Shown here: positions 36,538 to 49,216 of the stretch, piece by piece
Layout of the letters: the number at the start of each line of letters is the position of its first letter
Numbering within the stretch: the first letter of the stretch is position 1
Origin: Sapria himalayana
Taxonomy: Eukaryota; Streptophyta; Magnoliopsida; Malpighiales; Rafflesiaceae
Direction: 5' to 3'
DNA length: 64,000 nt
Assembly: GCA_029783825.1 (NCBI GenBank)
Contig: JAREIK010016169.1
Span: 42,526-106,525, forward strand
The notes under the pieces: model-generated
Databases searched by the model: none
What the model saw: the letters and a program-made list of their open reading frames with translations, nothing else
Told to the model about the DNA's origin: nothing
Position numbers and translations under genes: made by a program

Positions 36538-39520
36538 GCATTTAGTGGTTTATAGGTTTTATTTAAAAAATAAAATAACAAAAAATTTAATATAACCTTT
36601 GAAACTATAACATTTTTAATTTTTTTTAAAATATAAATACTATATTTAGTTATAGTAATCTTAATAATTATGTATCATGTAAATTCAATATAAACAATTA
36701 TATTGATATATATTATAATAATGAGCATACAAAAGATTAATAAACAATTATTAATAAGATAAATATTGTTTAAAATATATTTACAAAACCTAAAATGATT
36801 AAAAATCAAAGTGAAATATTTTACAAATTTAATTTTAAATTTTTAAATTTTTGTATCCATTTATAAGCTTATATATTTTTTGATGAAAAAAAAATTATTT
36901 AAATTATATTTGTCTAACTATTAATTTATTTTTTAATTTATATTTCTATAAAAATAAATTAATAAATAATTAAAATGAATATATAAAATTATAATGAATA
37001 CTAATAAAAATGAGATTTATTATTTATTATTTAGGGTATACCTATATAATGGTTTAAGTTTATTGTGGTTGTGGGGTTAATGAGTTTATTGCTTTATATG
37101 TTTATACATTTAGTTTTTATTTATTGATTTATAGGTTTTATTTAATCAATGAAATAACAAAAAATTTATTTTTATGAATTTTCGTGATTTTCAAAGGTTA
37201 TAACCATTGAAAATATAATAATTTTTTAATAGTTCTAAAATATGAATACAATACTTAGTTATAAAAATATTAATAATTACATTTTATGTAAATTCAATAT
37301 AAAAAATTTTATTAATATATATTATTTTGATGATCAAAAAATAAAATTAATAAACTTTTAATAATAAGACAGATATTAATTAAAATATATATGCAGAACC
37401 CAAAATAATTCAAAATCAAAGTAAATTATATTACTAAATAAAATTTAAATTTTTGAAATTTTGTTTCTTTTTATAAGCTTTTGTTTTTTTTCATAAAAAA
37501 TAATTTATTTAAATTACATATGTCTCACTCATTATTTATTTTGTAATTATTATTTCTATAAAAATAAACTAAAAAATAAATAAAATGAATATTTAAAATT
37601 ATAATGAATATAAATAAAAATGAGATTTATTATTTATTATTTATTATTATTATTATTATTTAGGTTATATAAGTTTAATGGTTTAATTATTTAGGGGGTT
37701 TTGGAGTTTAGGAGTCTAGAGATTTAAATGTTTAGGCATTTAGTGGTTTATAAGTTTTATTTAAATAATAAAATAATAAAAAATTTATTTTTGTGATTTT
37801 TTATAATTTTTGAAGGTTATAACCTTTGAAAATATAATAATTTTTAAATTTTTTTCAAATGTGAATATAATATTGAGTTATAATAACTTAATAATTATAA
37901 GACATTTTAATTGAATATAAGTAATTTTATTGTTCGATATTATAAAAATGATCAAATAATAAATTAATAAACTATTCTTAATAAGATTGATAATAATTAA
38001 AACATAATTGTAAAACCTATATATAATGATTCAAAATCAAAGTAAATATATTACTAAATAATAATTTTTTGTTTTTAAATTTTTTCTTCTTTTTATTAGC
38101 TTATTTTTTTTGATACAAAATAAATTATTAAAATTATAGTTGTCTTGCTCATTATTTATTTTGTGATTGATATTTCTACAAAAATTAAACAAATAAATAA
38201 TTAAAATGAATATTTAAAATTATAATGAATACAAATTAAAATGAGATTTATGATTTATTATATATGTTATACCGGTTTAATGGTTTGATTATTTAGTGGT
38301 TTTATGTTTTATTTATATAATAAAAATTAAAAATTCTATTTTTGATTTTTTCTTATTTTCAAAGTTTATACCCTTTGAAAATAAAATAATTTTTAAGATT
38401 ATTTGAAATGGGAATACCATGTATAATTATATTAATCTTACTAATTATATATCATATAAATTCAATATAAATAATTTTAATGATAGATATTATAATAATG
38501 ATCAAAAATTAAATTAATAACTATTATTAATAATATTAATATTAATTTAATATATTTACATAACACAAAATTATTCAAAATCAAATCAAAATATATTACT
38601 AAATAAATATTTAATTTTTAAAATTTTTCTTCTTTTTATAAGCTTAATTTTTTTTATTAAAATAAATTATTTAAATAATATTTGTCTCACTCGAAATTTA
38701 TTTTGTAATTAATTTTTCTAAAAAATTAAACTATAAATAATTATAATGAATATTTAAAATTATAATAAATAGAAATAAAAATGAGATTTATTTTTTATTA
38801 AGTAGTATATAGTTGTTAAAAGGTTTATGTATTTAGGGGTTTCGAGATTTATGAGCTAACTGATTTAAGTAAGTAAGCATTTAATGATCTATAGGTTTTA
38901 TTTAAAAAATGAAATAACAAAAAATTTATTTTTATTATTTTTTGTTATTTTTAAGGTTATTACCTTTGAAAATATAATAATTTTTAAATTTTTTTCAAAA
39001 GTGAAAATAATATTTACTTATAATATTCATTATATTTATATATCATATAAAGTCAATATAAACATTTTTTTTGATAAATATTTTAATAATCATGAACAAT
39101 AACATAATAATCTATTATTAATAAGATAGATATCAATTAAAATATATATACAAAACATAAAATGATTTAGAAGCAAAGCAAAATATATTACTATATAATA
39201 ATTTTTTGTTTTAAAATTTTGTTTTTCTTTTTAAAAAGTTTATCTATATTATTTTGATAAATAATAATTTATATAAATTATAATTGTGTAACTCATAATT
39301 TATTTTGTAATTAATATTTATATAAAATAAACAAATAAATTATTAAAATTGATTATTTAAAATTAAAATGAAAAAAAAATGAGATTTATTCTTTATTATT
39401 AAGGATATACCGGTTTAATTTAAATTAGATCTGTCTCACTAATAATTTATTTTGTAATTAATATTTCTATAAAAATAAACTGATAAATAATTAAAATAAA
39501 AATTAAAATTATACTGAATA
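36538..39520 (-). repeat. AT-rich satellite array, block B2 (inverted)
   Basis: After the rest of the P monomer there is a joint near 36580 where the dyad is damaged ('AATATAACCTTTGAAACT'), then subtypes BB, AA, W and V along the + coordinate. Dyads lie near 37195, 37815, 38365 and 38955. This is the mirror image of V-W-AA-BB at 18.6-21.4 kb. The W monomer lost part of its octamer block near 38285-38310 ('GATTATTTAGTGGTTTTATG'). A short TAT trinucleotide expansion is at about 37636-37662. Confidence 0.9.
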
Positions 39521-41997
39521 ATTAAAATAATTTATTATGTTTATCTCTAAACTCTAGATTGATTGCTAAAGCTCTACCCAAAATAATAGGAGCTTTTTCT
39601 TTATCTCTATTATGTCTCATCATATTTGATGTTGAATCAATGGGCTATCAAAGGTAATTTGACTCATGTACGCTAACAGACCAAACCAAAGTTGTACCCC
39701 TATGTGTTGAAATAGCTAGTTGTTGAGGATGCTATTTATATTGATTATTGTAATTTCTTCTAAAATATCTCTCATGCACACACTCAAAGCAATTTTTATA
39801 AAACATAGTTCACCTCTAAAAAAATAACAATCTCGTAGCCTATTAGAACAAACTACCCCCATGGTGGTTTGAGCAGGGCAAGAAGTATGGGCTCTCTTTC
39901 AATCAAGAATGAAAAAATTTATTTTATTGGCATGTCTATGACTTTTTTTTATATCCTCATGAATATGAAATGTATCATTTCTTTCTTTTTATATTAAATG
40001 AGTTATGTATACAAGCTCAAAATACCCAAAAAGGTGTAAATGAATCATATTCAAATGTATAAATGGTTTTAATCATTGCTCAAAATATTAGTCTTGCATA
40101 TTGACACTCGAGGTCACAAATCAAAGGAAAAAGCGATAGTGATATTTCCAATACCAAGAATTTTAGCCATAGAAAGTTATAAAGAGTAGTACTCGTGCTT
40201 TAACTATTTCTAGGGTCATGACTTTTGCTCTTGAAGAATGTCCAAAGTTACATTCAATCCTAGTGCAATAACTTTTCAATATAAAGATAAAATGCACAAG
40301 CTATGGTCATATCCAATTCTGTGACCCAGTATTATAGTGATTAAATATGTATTCATGATCATTCTTATTGCCATGACAATATGTTCAACAGAGAGACACA
40401 AGTTATGGCATATTCTCATCGATATGATTTTGTGTTCTAGAGACAAAACTATACAATCATGACCATTGCTAATGCTACAATAATCTAAAGCAAGAAAGTG
40501 ACTGAATCCATAACTCACCCCTTGAGTCATGACTTTGTGTTACATATACAAAAAAATAAATATGTGACATTCCTAAAAGTTTTGAATTTCAATTTAAATT
40601 TAACACTTAGTCATTTGATTATAAAATTGCAAAAGATGAGATTTAGGATTTAGGGTTTATGGTTAGGGTTATAGTTTATGGTTTAAGGTTTAGGATTTAA
40701 TGTTTAGGGTTTATGGTTTTTTTGTTTTTTTTGGAAAATACACACTTTATTTATCATTTAGGCACACAACTTACAAGAGACTAAAAAGCTGACTAATTTA
40801 TGCCAGCCCAACAAATCGTATGCACCTTAATGATTCTATGCATAAAATACATAAAAAACGTAATGCCTAATAATTAAAAGCGTACGAATACAACTAAAAT
40901 CACCTGGCATTCCCGGACTTCAGAGTTGGCATTGAGTCATTATGCGCACTGCGTCCTTTCCATTTGGATTTGTCCAAGCCTTTTGGAGGAACCTGAATGA
41001 TGCACCATATTAAAACTATGCAAATATAAGATTGTGCATGTGTGTTTCATGCAGCATCAAGCATTTGCCTATGTCATTTCTATGCAATGGAATACATTTA
41101 AAACTGAATACCCATAAATCCACAAGTACATATCTGCGACACTTTGTCAATTCATTCTCACCTCTGAATTCCACATTTTTTTGCTCCATGATCTTCAAAA
41201 GAGTATCTCTTGGGTTAGAATGCTTCCTCCTCGAGCTCCAAGAAGTTACTGTATGTTGCACCGACAAAATATCAAAAAATAGGCATGCATCGGTGTGCTT
41301 GTGTGATGAGGTCCATCTCACAGTCTAATTATCTATGATTACCACCAAGCTAGAATACAAGTAAAATTACAAAATGCTATAAAGATGGGTCTTCTGCTCC
41401 AGGGAGTGCAGCATCGCCTAATGTGTATTTACCAAATGCATTAGTGGGCCCCACTTAAAGATACTCATGGGTCCAGTTGCCCTCATTGCATGCTACATAA
41501 AGAATAGACAAGATTGTGTGTGTGAGTATGTCATGATCCATCTCTACAAGTACATGCTGCATACAAAGTCCAAAATACAAATAAGACTACAAACATAAAC
41601 TACAAGAAGAATCTTTCGCTCCCGTGTGGCTGGTCTAGACTCCATTGCTTACTCGCCCTGCTTGGTGATGCTTCGGATTTTACCGGCTCTCCAATTAATC
41701 ATGGATTACCCACTCCTAGGGTGACTGTTGGGTGGCCCTCTATGCTGCCTGATAGGGCTAGTGGGACCCACTCCTAGCTACTTCTGGGTTTACTTCCGAC
41801 CACATTGCTCGGTCTCGTCAGTTGTCTGAATGTTATCATCCCGGCTTGATAGTTGGGCCCTCTACAAGCTAGTGGCCCATACTTATGGCTGCTTCCAGGA
41901 CTTGTTGGCTCATTTAAATGCTTCACCAAGATGGATAAGAATACGTGCACGAGTGTACTGTGGTCTCTCGCTATGTGTGTGTGGTGCAGCAGTATCA
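39521..41997. mobile_element. Unidentified composite insert, copy 2 (inverted)
   Basis: Reverse-complement counterpart of copy 1 with both edges identical in position: satellite '...ATACTGAATA' on the left and 'GGGTTTAGGAGTTTAG' of a Z monomer on the right. Module order along + is unrecognised piece (39521-40637), telomere-like tract (40638-40716), T-tract, then transcript-like module (to 41997). Open frames at 40276-40530 and 41016-41328 have no recognised domain and their counterparts differ in length among copies. The shared edges mean it was duplicated with its flanking satellite. Confidence 0.7.
40638..40716 (-). repeat. Degenerate interstitial telomere-like tract (TTTAGGG), copy 2
   Basis: Reads as TTTAGGG-type heptamers on + ('ATTTAGGATTTAGGGTTTATGG'). 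On its right it abuts the T-tract (poly(A) on the minus strand) and an AATAAA on the minus strand ('CTTTATTTATC'). Confidence 0.8.
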
Positions 41998-44900
41998 GGG
42001 TTTAGGAGTTTAGTAATTTAAGTATTTCGGTATTTTGTGGTTTATAGGTTTTATTTAAATAATTAAATAATAAAAAAATTATTTTTATGATTTTTTATCA
42101 TTTTCAAGGTTATAACCATTGAAAATATTATAATTTTTAATTTTTTTTTCAAATGTTAATACAAAATTTAATTATAATAATCTTAAAAATTAAATATCAT
42201 ATAAATTCAATATAAATAATTTTATTGATCGATATTATAATACTGATCATAAAATAGATTAATAAACAATTATTAATATGATAGATATTAATTAAAATAT
42301 ATTTGCAAAACCTAAAACGATTCAAAATCAATGTAAAATATATTACTAAATAATAATTTTCTATTTTTATATTTTTGATTCTTTTTATAAGCTAATAATT
42401 TTTTTTGATGAATATAAATTATTTAAATTATATTTGGCTCATTCATAATTTTATTTTGCAATTAATATTTCTATAAAAATAAACTAATAAATAATTAAAA
42501 TGAATATTAAAATTATAATGAATACAAATAAAAATGAGATTTATGATTATTTATTTAAGGTATACCAGTTTAATGGTTTAAGTATTTAAGAGTTTAGGAG
42601 TTTAGTGATTTAAGTGTTTAGGCATTTAGTAGTTTATATGTTTTATTTAAATAATGAAATAACAAAAAAATTATTTTTCAAATTTTTATTCAATTTTGAA
42701 GGTTATAACCTTTATAAATATAATAATTTTTAAAATTTTTTCAAATGTGAATACAATATTTAGTTATAATAAACTTAATAATTATATATCATGTAGATTA
42801 AAAATAAACAATTTTATTGATAGATATTAATAAACTAAATATAAATATAAATATAATAATGATCAAATAATCAATTAATAAACTATTATTTTTTAATTGA
42901 TATTTATATATTATTTATAAATACTTAAACCATTAAAGATGGTTTAAATGTTTAAGTATTTAAGGGTTTTGGGGTTTTGGAGTTTAATGATTTAAGAGTT
43001 TAGGCATTTAGTAGTTGATAGGTTTTTATATAAACAATAAAATAACAAAAAATTTATTTTTGTGATTTTATCTCATTTTCAAAGATGATAACCATTAAAA
43101 ATATAATAATTTTTAAATTATTTTCAAATGTAAATATAATATTTAGTTATAATAATCTTAATAATTATATATCATGTAAATTCAATATAAACAATTTTAT
43201 TGATAAATACTCTAGTAATGATTAAAAAATAAATTAATAATCTATTAATAATAAGATAGATATCAAAAAAAAAATAGTATTACAAAACCTAAAATGATTC
43301 AGAAGAAAAAGCAAAATATATTACTATATAATAATTTTTTGTTTTGAAATTTTTTTTTCTTTTAAAAAGTTTCTCTATAATTTTTTGATGAAAAATAATT
43401 TATATAAATTATATTTGTGTAACTCAATTTATTTTGTAATTAATATTTATATATAAATAAACAAATAAATAATTAAAATGAATATTTAAAATTATAATTA
43501 AAAAAATGAGATTTATTATTTATTATTTAGGGATACAGTTTTAATTTAAATTAGATCTGTCTCACTAATAATTTAGTTTGTAATTAATATTTCTATTAAA
43601 ATAAACTAATAAATAATTAAAATAATAATTTAAAATGATACTGAATAAAAATTAAAATGAGATTTATGATTTATTATTAATCTATACCAGTTTAATGGAA
43701 TAAAAATTTAGAGGTTTTGTCATTCAGGAGATTAGCGATTTATGTTTTTAGTCATTTAGTCGTTTATAGGTTTTATTTAAACAATGAAATAACAAAAAAA
43801 ATAATTTTAATATTTTTCACATTTTCAATGGTTATAACCTTTTAAAATATGATAATTTTAAATTTTTTTAAAAATGTGAATACAATATTTAGTAATAATA
43901 ATCATTATAATTTTATATAATATAAACTAAATATAAACAATTTTATTGATAGATTTGATATCAATTATCAAAAAATAAATTAATGTGCTATTATTAATAT
44001 CATAGATATAAATCAAAATATAATTAATAAACCTAAAATGATTCAAAAACAATGTAAAATTTATTACTAAATAATAATTTTTGTTTTTTAGTTTTTGCTC
44101 CTTTTTATTAGATTATATATTTTTTTGATGAAAAATAAATTATTTAAATTATATTTGTATCACTCATAATTTATTTTGTAATTAAATATTTCAATATATT
44201 ATTTAAATTATATTTAACGTTTACGAGTTTAAAGGTTTAAGTATTTAGGGGCTTCGGGGTTTAGAAGTTTATAGATTTATGTGTTTAGGCATTTAATGGT
44301 TTATAAGTTTTATTTAAACAATGATATAACAAAAAATTTATTTTTGTTATTTTTTATCATTTTTGAATGTTATAACCTTTGAAAATATAACAATTTTTAA
44401 ATTTTTTTTATATGTGAATACTATATTTAGTTAAGATAAAATTAATAATTATATATCATGTAAATTCAATATAAATAATTATTTTGATAGATATTATATT
44501 AATTATCAAAAAATAAATTAATAAACTATTATTAATAAGAAAGATTTTATTTAAAATATATTTGCAAAATGTAAATTTATTCAAAATCAAAATAAAATAT
44601 ATTACTAAATGATAATTTTTTTGATGTTTTGCTTCTTTTTATAAGTTTATAATTTTTTTTAAAAGTAGTTTATTTAAATTATATTTGTCTTCCTCATAAT
44701 TTAATTTTAATTTATAATTCTAAGAAAATAAACTAATAATTAATTAAAATAAATATTTATAACTATAATGAATACAAATAAAATAGAGATTTATTGTTTA
44801 TGATTCAGGATATACTAGTTTAATGGTTTAAGTATTTAGGTGTTTTGGTGTTTAATGATTTAAGTGTTTAGGCCTTTTGTTATTTATAGTTTTTATTTAA

Positions 44901-46118
44901 AGAATGAAAAAATAAAAATTGTAATTTTTTGATTTTTTTTTCAATTTTTGAAGGTTATAACCTTTGAAAATATATTAATTTTTAATTTTTTTAAAATGTG
45001 AATAAATATTTAGTTATAATAATCTTAATAATTATATATAATGTAAACTCAATATAAATAATTTTATTAATAGATATTATAATAATGATCAATAAAAAAT
45101 TAATAAACTATTATTAATAAGAATGATCTAAATTAAAATATAATTACAAAATCTAAAATATTTCAAAATCAAAATAAAATATATTACTAAATAATAAATT
45201 TTTGTTTTTGAAATTTTGACTCTTTTTATAAGGATATATATTTTTTTTGATGAAAAATAATTTATTTATATTAGATATGTCTCACTAATAATTTATTTTG
45301 TAATTAATATTTCTATAAAAATAAACTGATAAATAATTAAAATATAAATTTAAAATTATACTTAATAAAAATTATATTGAGATTTATGATTTTTTTATTA
45401 ATGTAGACCTGTTTAATGGTTTAAGAATTTTGAGGTTTTGTAGTTTAGGAGTTTTGAAATTTATGTTTTTAGGCATTTAGTGGTTTATAGGTTTTATTTA
45501 AACAATAAAATAACAAAAAAAAATTTGTAATTTTTTCTCATTTTCATAGGTTATAACCTTTGAAAATATAATAATATTTTTTGAAATGTGAATACAATAT
45601 TTAGTTATTTTAATATTAATAATTTTATATCATATAAATTCAATATAAACAATTTTATTGATAAATAATTTAATAATGCTCAAAAGTTAAATTAATAAAC
45701 TATTAATAATAAGATAAATATTAATTAAAAAATATTTACAATACCAAAATCGATTCAAGATTAAACTATAATATATTACTGTATAATAATTTTTAATTTT
45801 TAAATTTTTACTTCTTTTATAAGCGTATATATTTTTTTTATGATTAAAAATAAATTATATTAATTATTGTGTCGCACTCATAATTTATTTTATAATAAAT
45901 ATTTTATAAAAATAAACTAAAAAATAATTAAAATCAATATTTAAAATTATAATAAATAAAATAAATATTAGATTTATTAATTATTAAGTAGTTTATACCG
46001 GTTTAATGGTTTATGTATTTAGGAGTTTACTGATTTACCTATATATGCATTTAGTGGTTTATATGTTTTATTTAAAAAATAAAATAACAAAAAATTTATT
46101 TTTGTTATTTTTTGATAT

Positions 46119-46142
46119 TTTCAAAGGTTATAACCTTTGAAA
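46119..46142. repeat. Perfect 24-bp satellite palindrome
   Basis: Exact dyad of a P monomer in the inverted array. Confidence 0.95.
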
Positions 46143-46430
46143 ATATAATAAATTTTAAATTTTTTTCTAAAGTGAATATAATCTTGTGTTATAATAATCA
46201 TTATATTTATATATAATATAAATTCAATATAAACTATTTTATTGATAAATATTCTAATAATGATCAAAAATTATATTAATAATCTATTATTAATAAGATA
46301 GATATGAATTAAAGTATAATTACAAAACCTAAAATGATTCAGAAGCAAAGCAAAATATATTACTATATAATAATTTTTTGTTTTGAATTTTTTTTTCTTT
46401 TAAAAAGTTTATGTATATTTTTTTGATGAA

Positions 46431-46670
46431 AAATAATTAATATAAATTATATTTGTCTAACTCATAATTAAAATTAGAAATATCATTTTAAAAATAATTA
46501 AAATAGATATTTCTCATAATTAGAAATATCATTTTAAAAATAATTAAAATAATTAGAAATTTCATTTTAAAATAATTAAAATTAGAAAAATAATTAATAT
46601 AAATTATATTTGTCTAACTCATAATTAAAATAGAAATATCATTTTAAAAATAATTAAAATGAATATTTAA
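46431..46670. repeat. Local tandem expansion inside a monomer
   Basis: A motif around 'AATTAGAAATATCATTTTAAAAATAATTAAAAT' recurs four times (about 46473, 46518, 46551 and 46627). The phrase 'ATAAATTATATTTGTCTAACTCATAATTAAAA' occurs at 46440 and again ~155 bp later at 46598. This is a nested slippage or unequal-exchange product not seen in other monomers. Confidence 0.75.
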
Positions 46671-48643
46671 AATTATATTGAAAAAAATGAGATTTAATAT
46701 TTATTATTTAGGGATACCGGTTTAATTTAAATTAGATATTTCTCACTAATAATTTATTTTGTAATTAATATTTCTATAAAAATAAACTGATAAATATTTA
46801 AAATAAAAATTTAAAATTATACTGAATAAAATTTAATATGAGATTTATGATTTATTATTACTGTTTACCACTTTAATGGATTAAGTATTTAGAGGTTTTT
46901 TTCATTTAGGATTTTAGCTATTTATGTTTTTAGGCTTTTAGTGGTTTATACGTTTTATTTAAAAAATTAAAATATCAAAAAAAATTTCTATAATTTTTTC
47001 TCATTTTCAATGGTTATAACCTTTGAAAATATAATAATATTTAAAATTTTTTGAAATGGGAATACAATACTTAGTTATAATAATATTAATAATTATATAT
47101 CATATAAATTCAATATAAACAATTTTATTGATATATATAATAATAATGATCAAGTTTAAATTTATAAACTATTGATTTTAAAATAAATATTAATTAAAAA
47201 ATAATTACAAAACTTAAATTGATTCAAAATTATAGTAAAATATATTTCTTGATTAAAATTTTTAATTTTTAAATTTTTACTTCTTTTATAAGCATATATA
47301 TTTTTTAAATTATATTTATCGCACTCATAATTTATTTTGTAATAAATATTTCTATAAAAATAAACTAATAAATAATTAAAATAAATATAAAAAATAATAA
47401 TAAATAGAATTAAAAATTAGATTTATTAATTATTAAGTAGTATATAGCGATTTAATGGTTTATGTATTTTGGCATTACGGGGTTTAGGAGTTTACTGATT
47501 TAATTGTGCATGCATTTAGTAGTTTATACGTGTTATTTAAAAAAATATCAAAAAACTTATTTTTTTTTATTTTTTGATATTTTCAAAGGTTATAACCTTC
47601 GAAAATATAATAATTTTTAAATTTTTTTCAAAAGTGAATACAATATTTAGTTATAATAATCTTTATATTTATATATCATATAAATTCAATATAAATATTT
47701 TTATTGATAAATATTCTAATAATGATCAAAGAATAAATTAATAATCTATTATTAATAAGATAGATATCAATTTAAATATAATTACAAAACCTAAAATGAT
47801 TCAGAAACAAAGCAAAATATATTACTATATAATAATTTTTTGTTTTGAATTTTTTTTCTTTTAAAAAGTTTATCTATATTTTTTTGATGAAAAATAATAA
47901 TATAAATTATATTTGTCTAACTCAATTTATCCTGTATTTAATAATTATATAAAAATAAATGAATAAATAATTAAATTGAATATTTTAAATTATAATGAAA
48001 CAAATAATATTCAGATTTATTATTTATTATTTAGTGTATACCGGTTTAAAATGATTATCTATTTAGGGTTTTCTATATTTAGGAGTTATTGATTTAAGTA
48101 TTTAGGCATTTAGTGGTTTATAGGATTTATTTAAACAATTAAATAACAAAAAAATTATTTTTGTTATTTTTTAACATTCTCAAAGGTTATAACATTTGAA
48201 AATATAATAATTTTAAAATATTTTTAAAATGTGAATAAAATATTTAGTAATAATAATCCTTATAATTATATATAATATAAACTAATTATAAAAAATTTTA
48301 TTGATAGATATGATATCAATTATCAAAAAATAAATTAATAAACTATTATTAATATGATAGATATAAATTAAAATATAATTACAAAACCTAAAATGATTCA
48401 AAATCAATGTAAAATTTATTACTAAATAATAATTTTTTATTTTTAAATTTTTACTTATTTTTATAAGATTATATTTTTTTTATCAAAAGTAAATTATTAA
48501 TATTATATTTGTCTGACTAATTAATTATTTTGGAATTAATATTTATATAAAAAATAAACTAATAAATATTTAAAATTAATATTTAAAATTATTATTTAAA
48601 ATTATAATGAATACAAATTAAAATGGGATTTAAGATATATTAT

Positions 48644-49216
48644 TACCGTATATGTTATTTATTTTTTGATAATCTGTTAGTATAAACAAATATTTTTTCT
48701 TTTTTAATATTTTCATATAAGTGCAGGAAAGGAAATATTAAGAGGCAGGGGATGCAGTAGTAGCACAATAATGGAGGTCTCGCTGACCGGACAGGCGGCC
48801 AAAATTGGAGCAGAGCCTGATCCGTCTCATGATCCGACCCATTCCTATTAAATGAACCGAAAGAAATTTTAATATAAAATGTTTTGTAATTTTATTTTCG
48901 GGTGGTTGTTTTTGGACCCATGGAACTGTTCATCGTCTCTCTCTCTTATCTCTGTGAGATTTATCACGATTATTTTGTGTGCTGCATACTGTTAGACATT
49001 TATGTTGCTTTAATCTATAACGCAAAAGCATTTTCTGGTGGATTTAGCTAGTCGGACTGAGCGACTACCGAACCACATTATTTTCACTGTTTATTTCTCA
49101 TTTTTTGATTCTATCATGGATGGTTGCTAAATTGGGATATATATATTGCTTGTTTTTTGTTGTTTCTGTGTTTCTGTATCTCAACCGCACTACCGTGGAA
49201 GCATAATTTCCCAACA
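48644..49216 (-). mobile_element. Solo LTR, copy R (inverted)
   Basis: A 573-bp counterpart of the first solo LTR in reverse orientation, ending '...TTTCCCAACA'. It is flanked by perfect 5-bp duplications ATTAT (48639-48643 and 49217-49221). The outer TG of the other end has mutated here (TACCG versus TGCTC on the matching strand of copy L). It interrupts the same position of a W monomer, so it is the same insertion event. No internal retroelement sequence is attached. Confidence 0.8.

Larger units (their letters stand above)
41998..48643 (-). repeat. AT-rich satellite array, block B3 (inverted)
   Basis: Dyads near 42105, 42700, 43080, 43825, 44375, 44950, 45545, 46119 (perfect), 47010, 47590 and 48185. 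Subtypes along +: Z, Y, X (short), T, S, U, T, P, T, P, Q and the start of W. Z-Y-X-T mirrors 14.2-16.1 kb. The X monomer has the same deletion scar near 42890-42960 as at 15.15 kb. The P monomer near 46000 lacks about 16 bases (two octamers) of its block. A local repeat expansion lies at 46430-46670. Confidence 0.92.
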
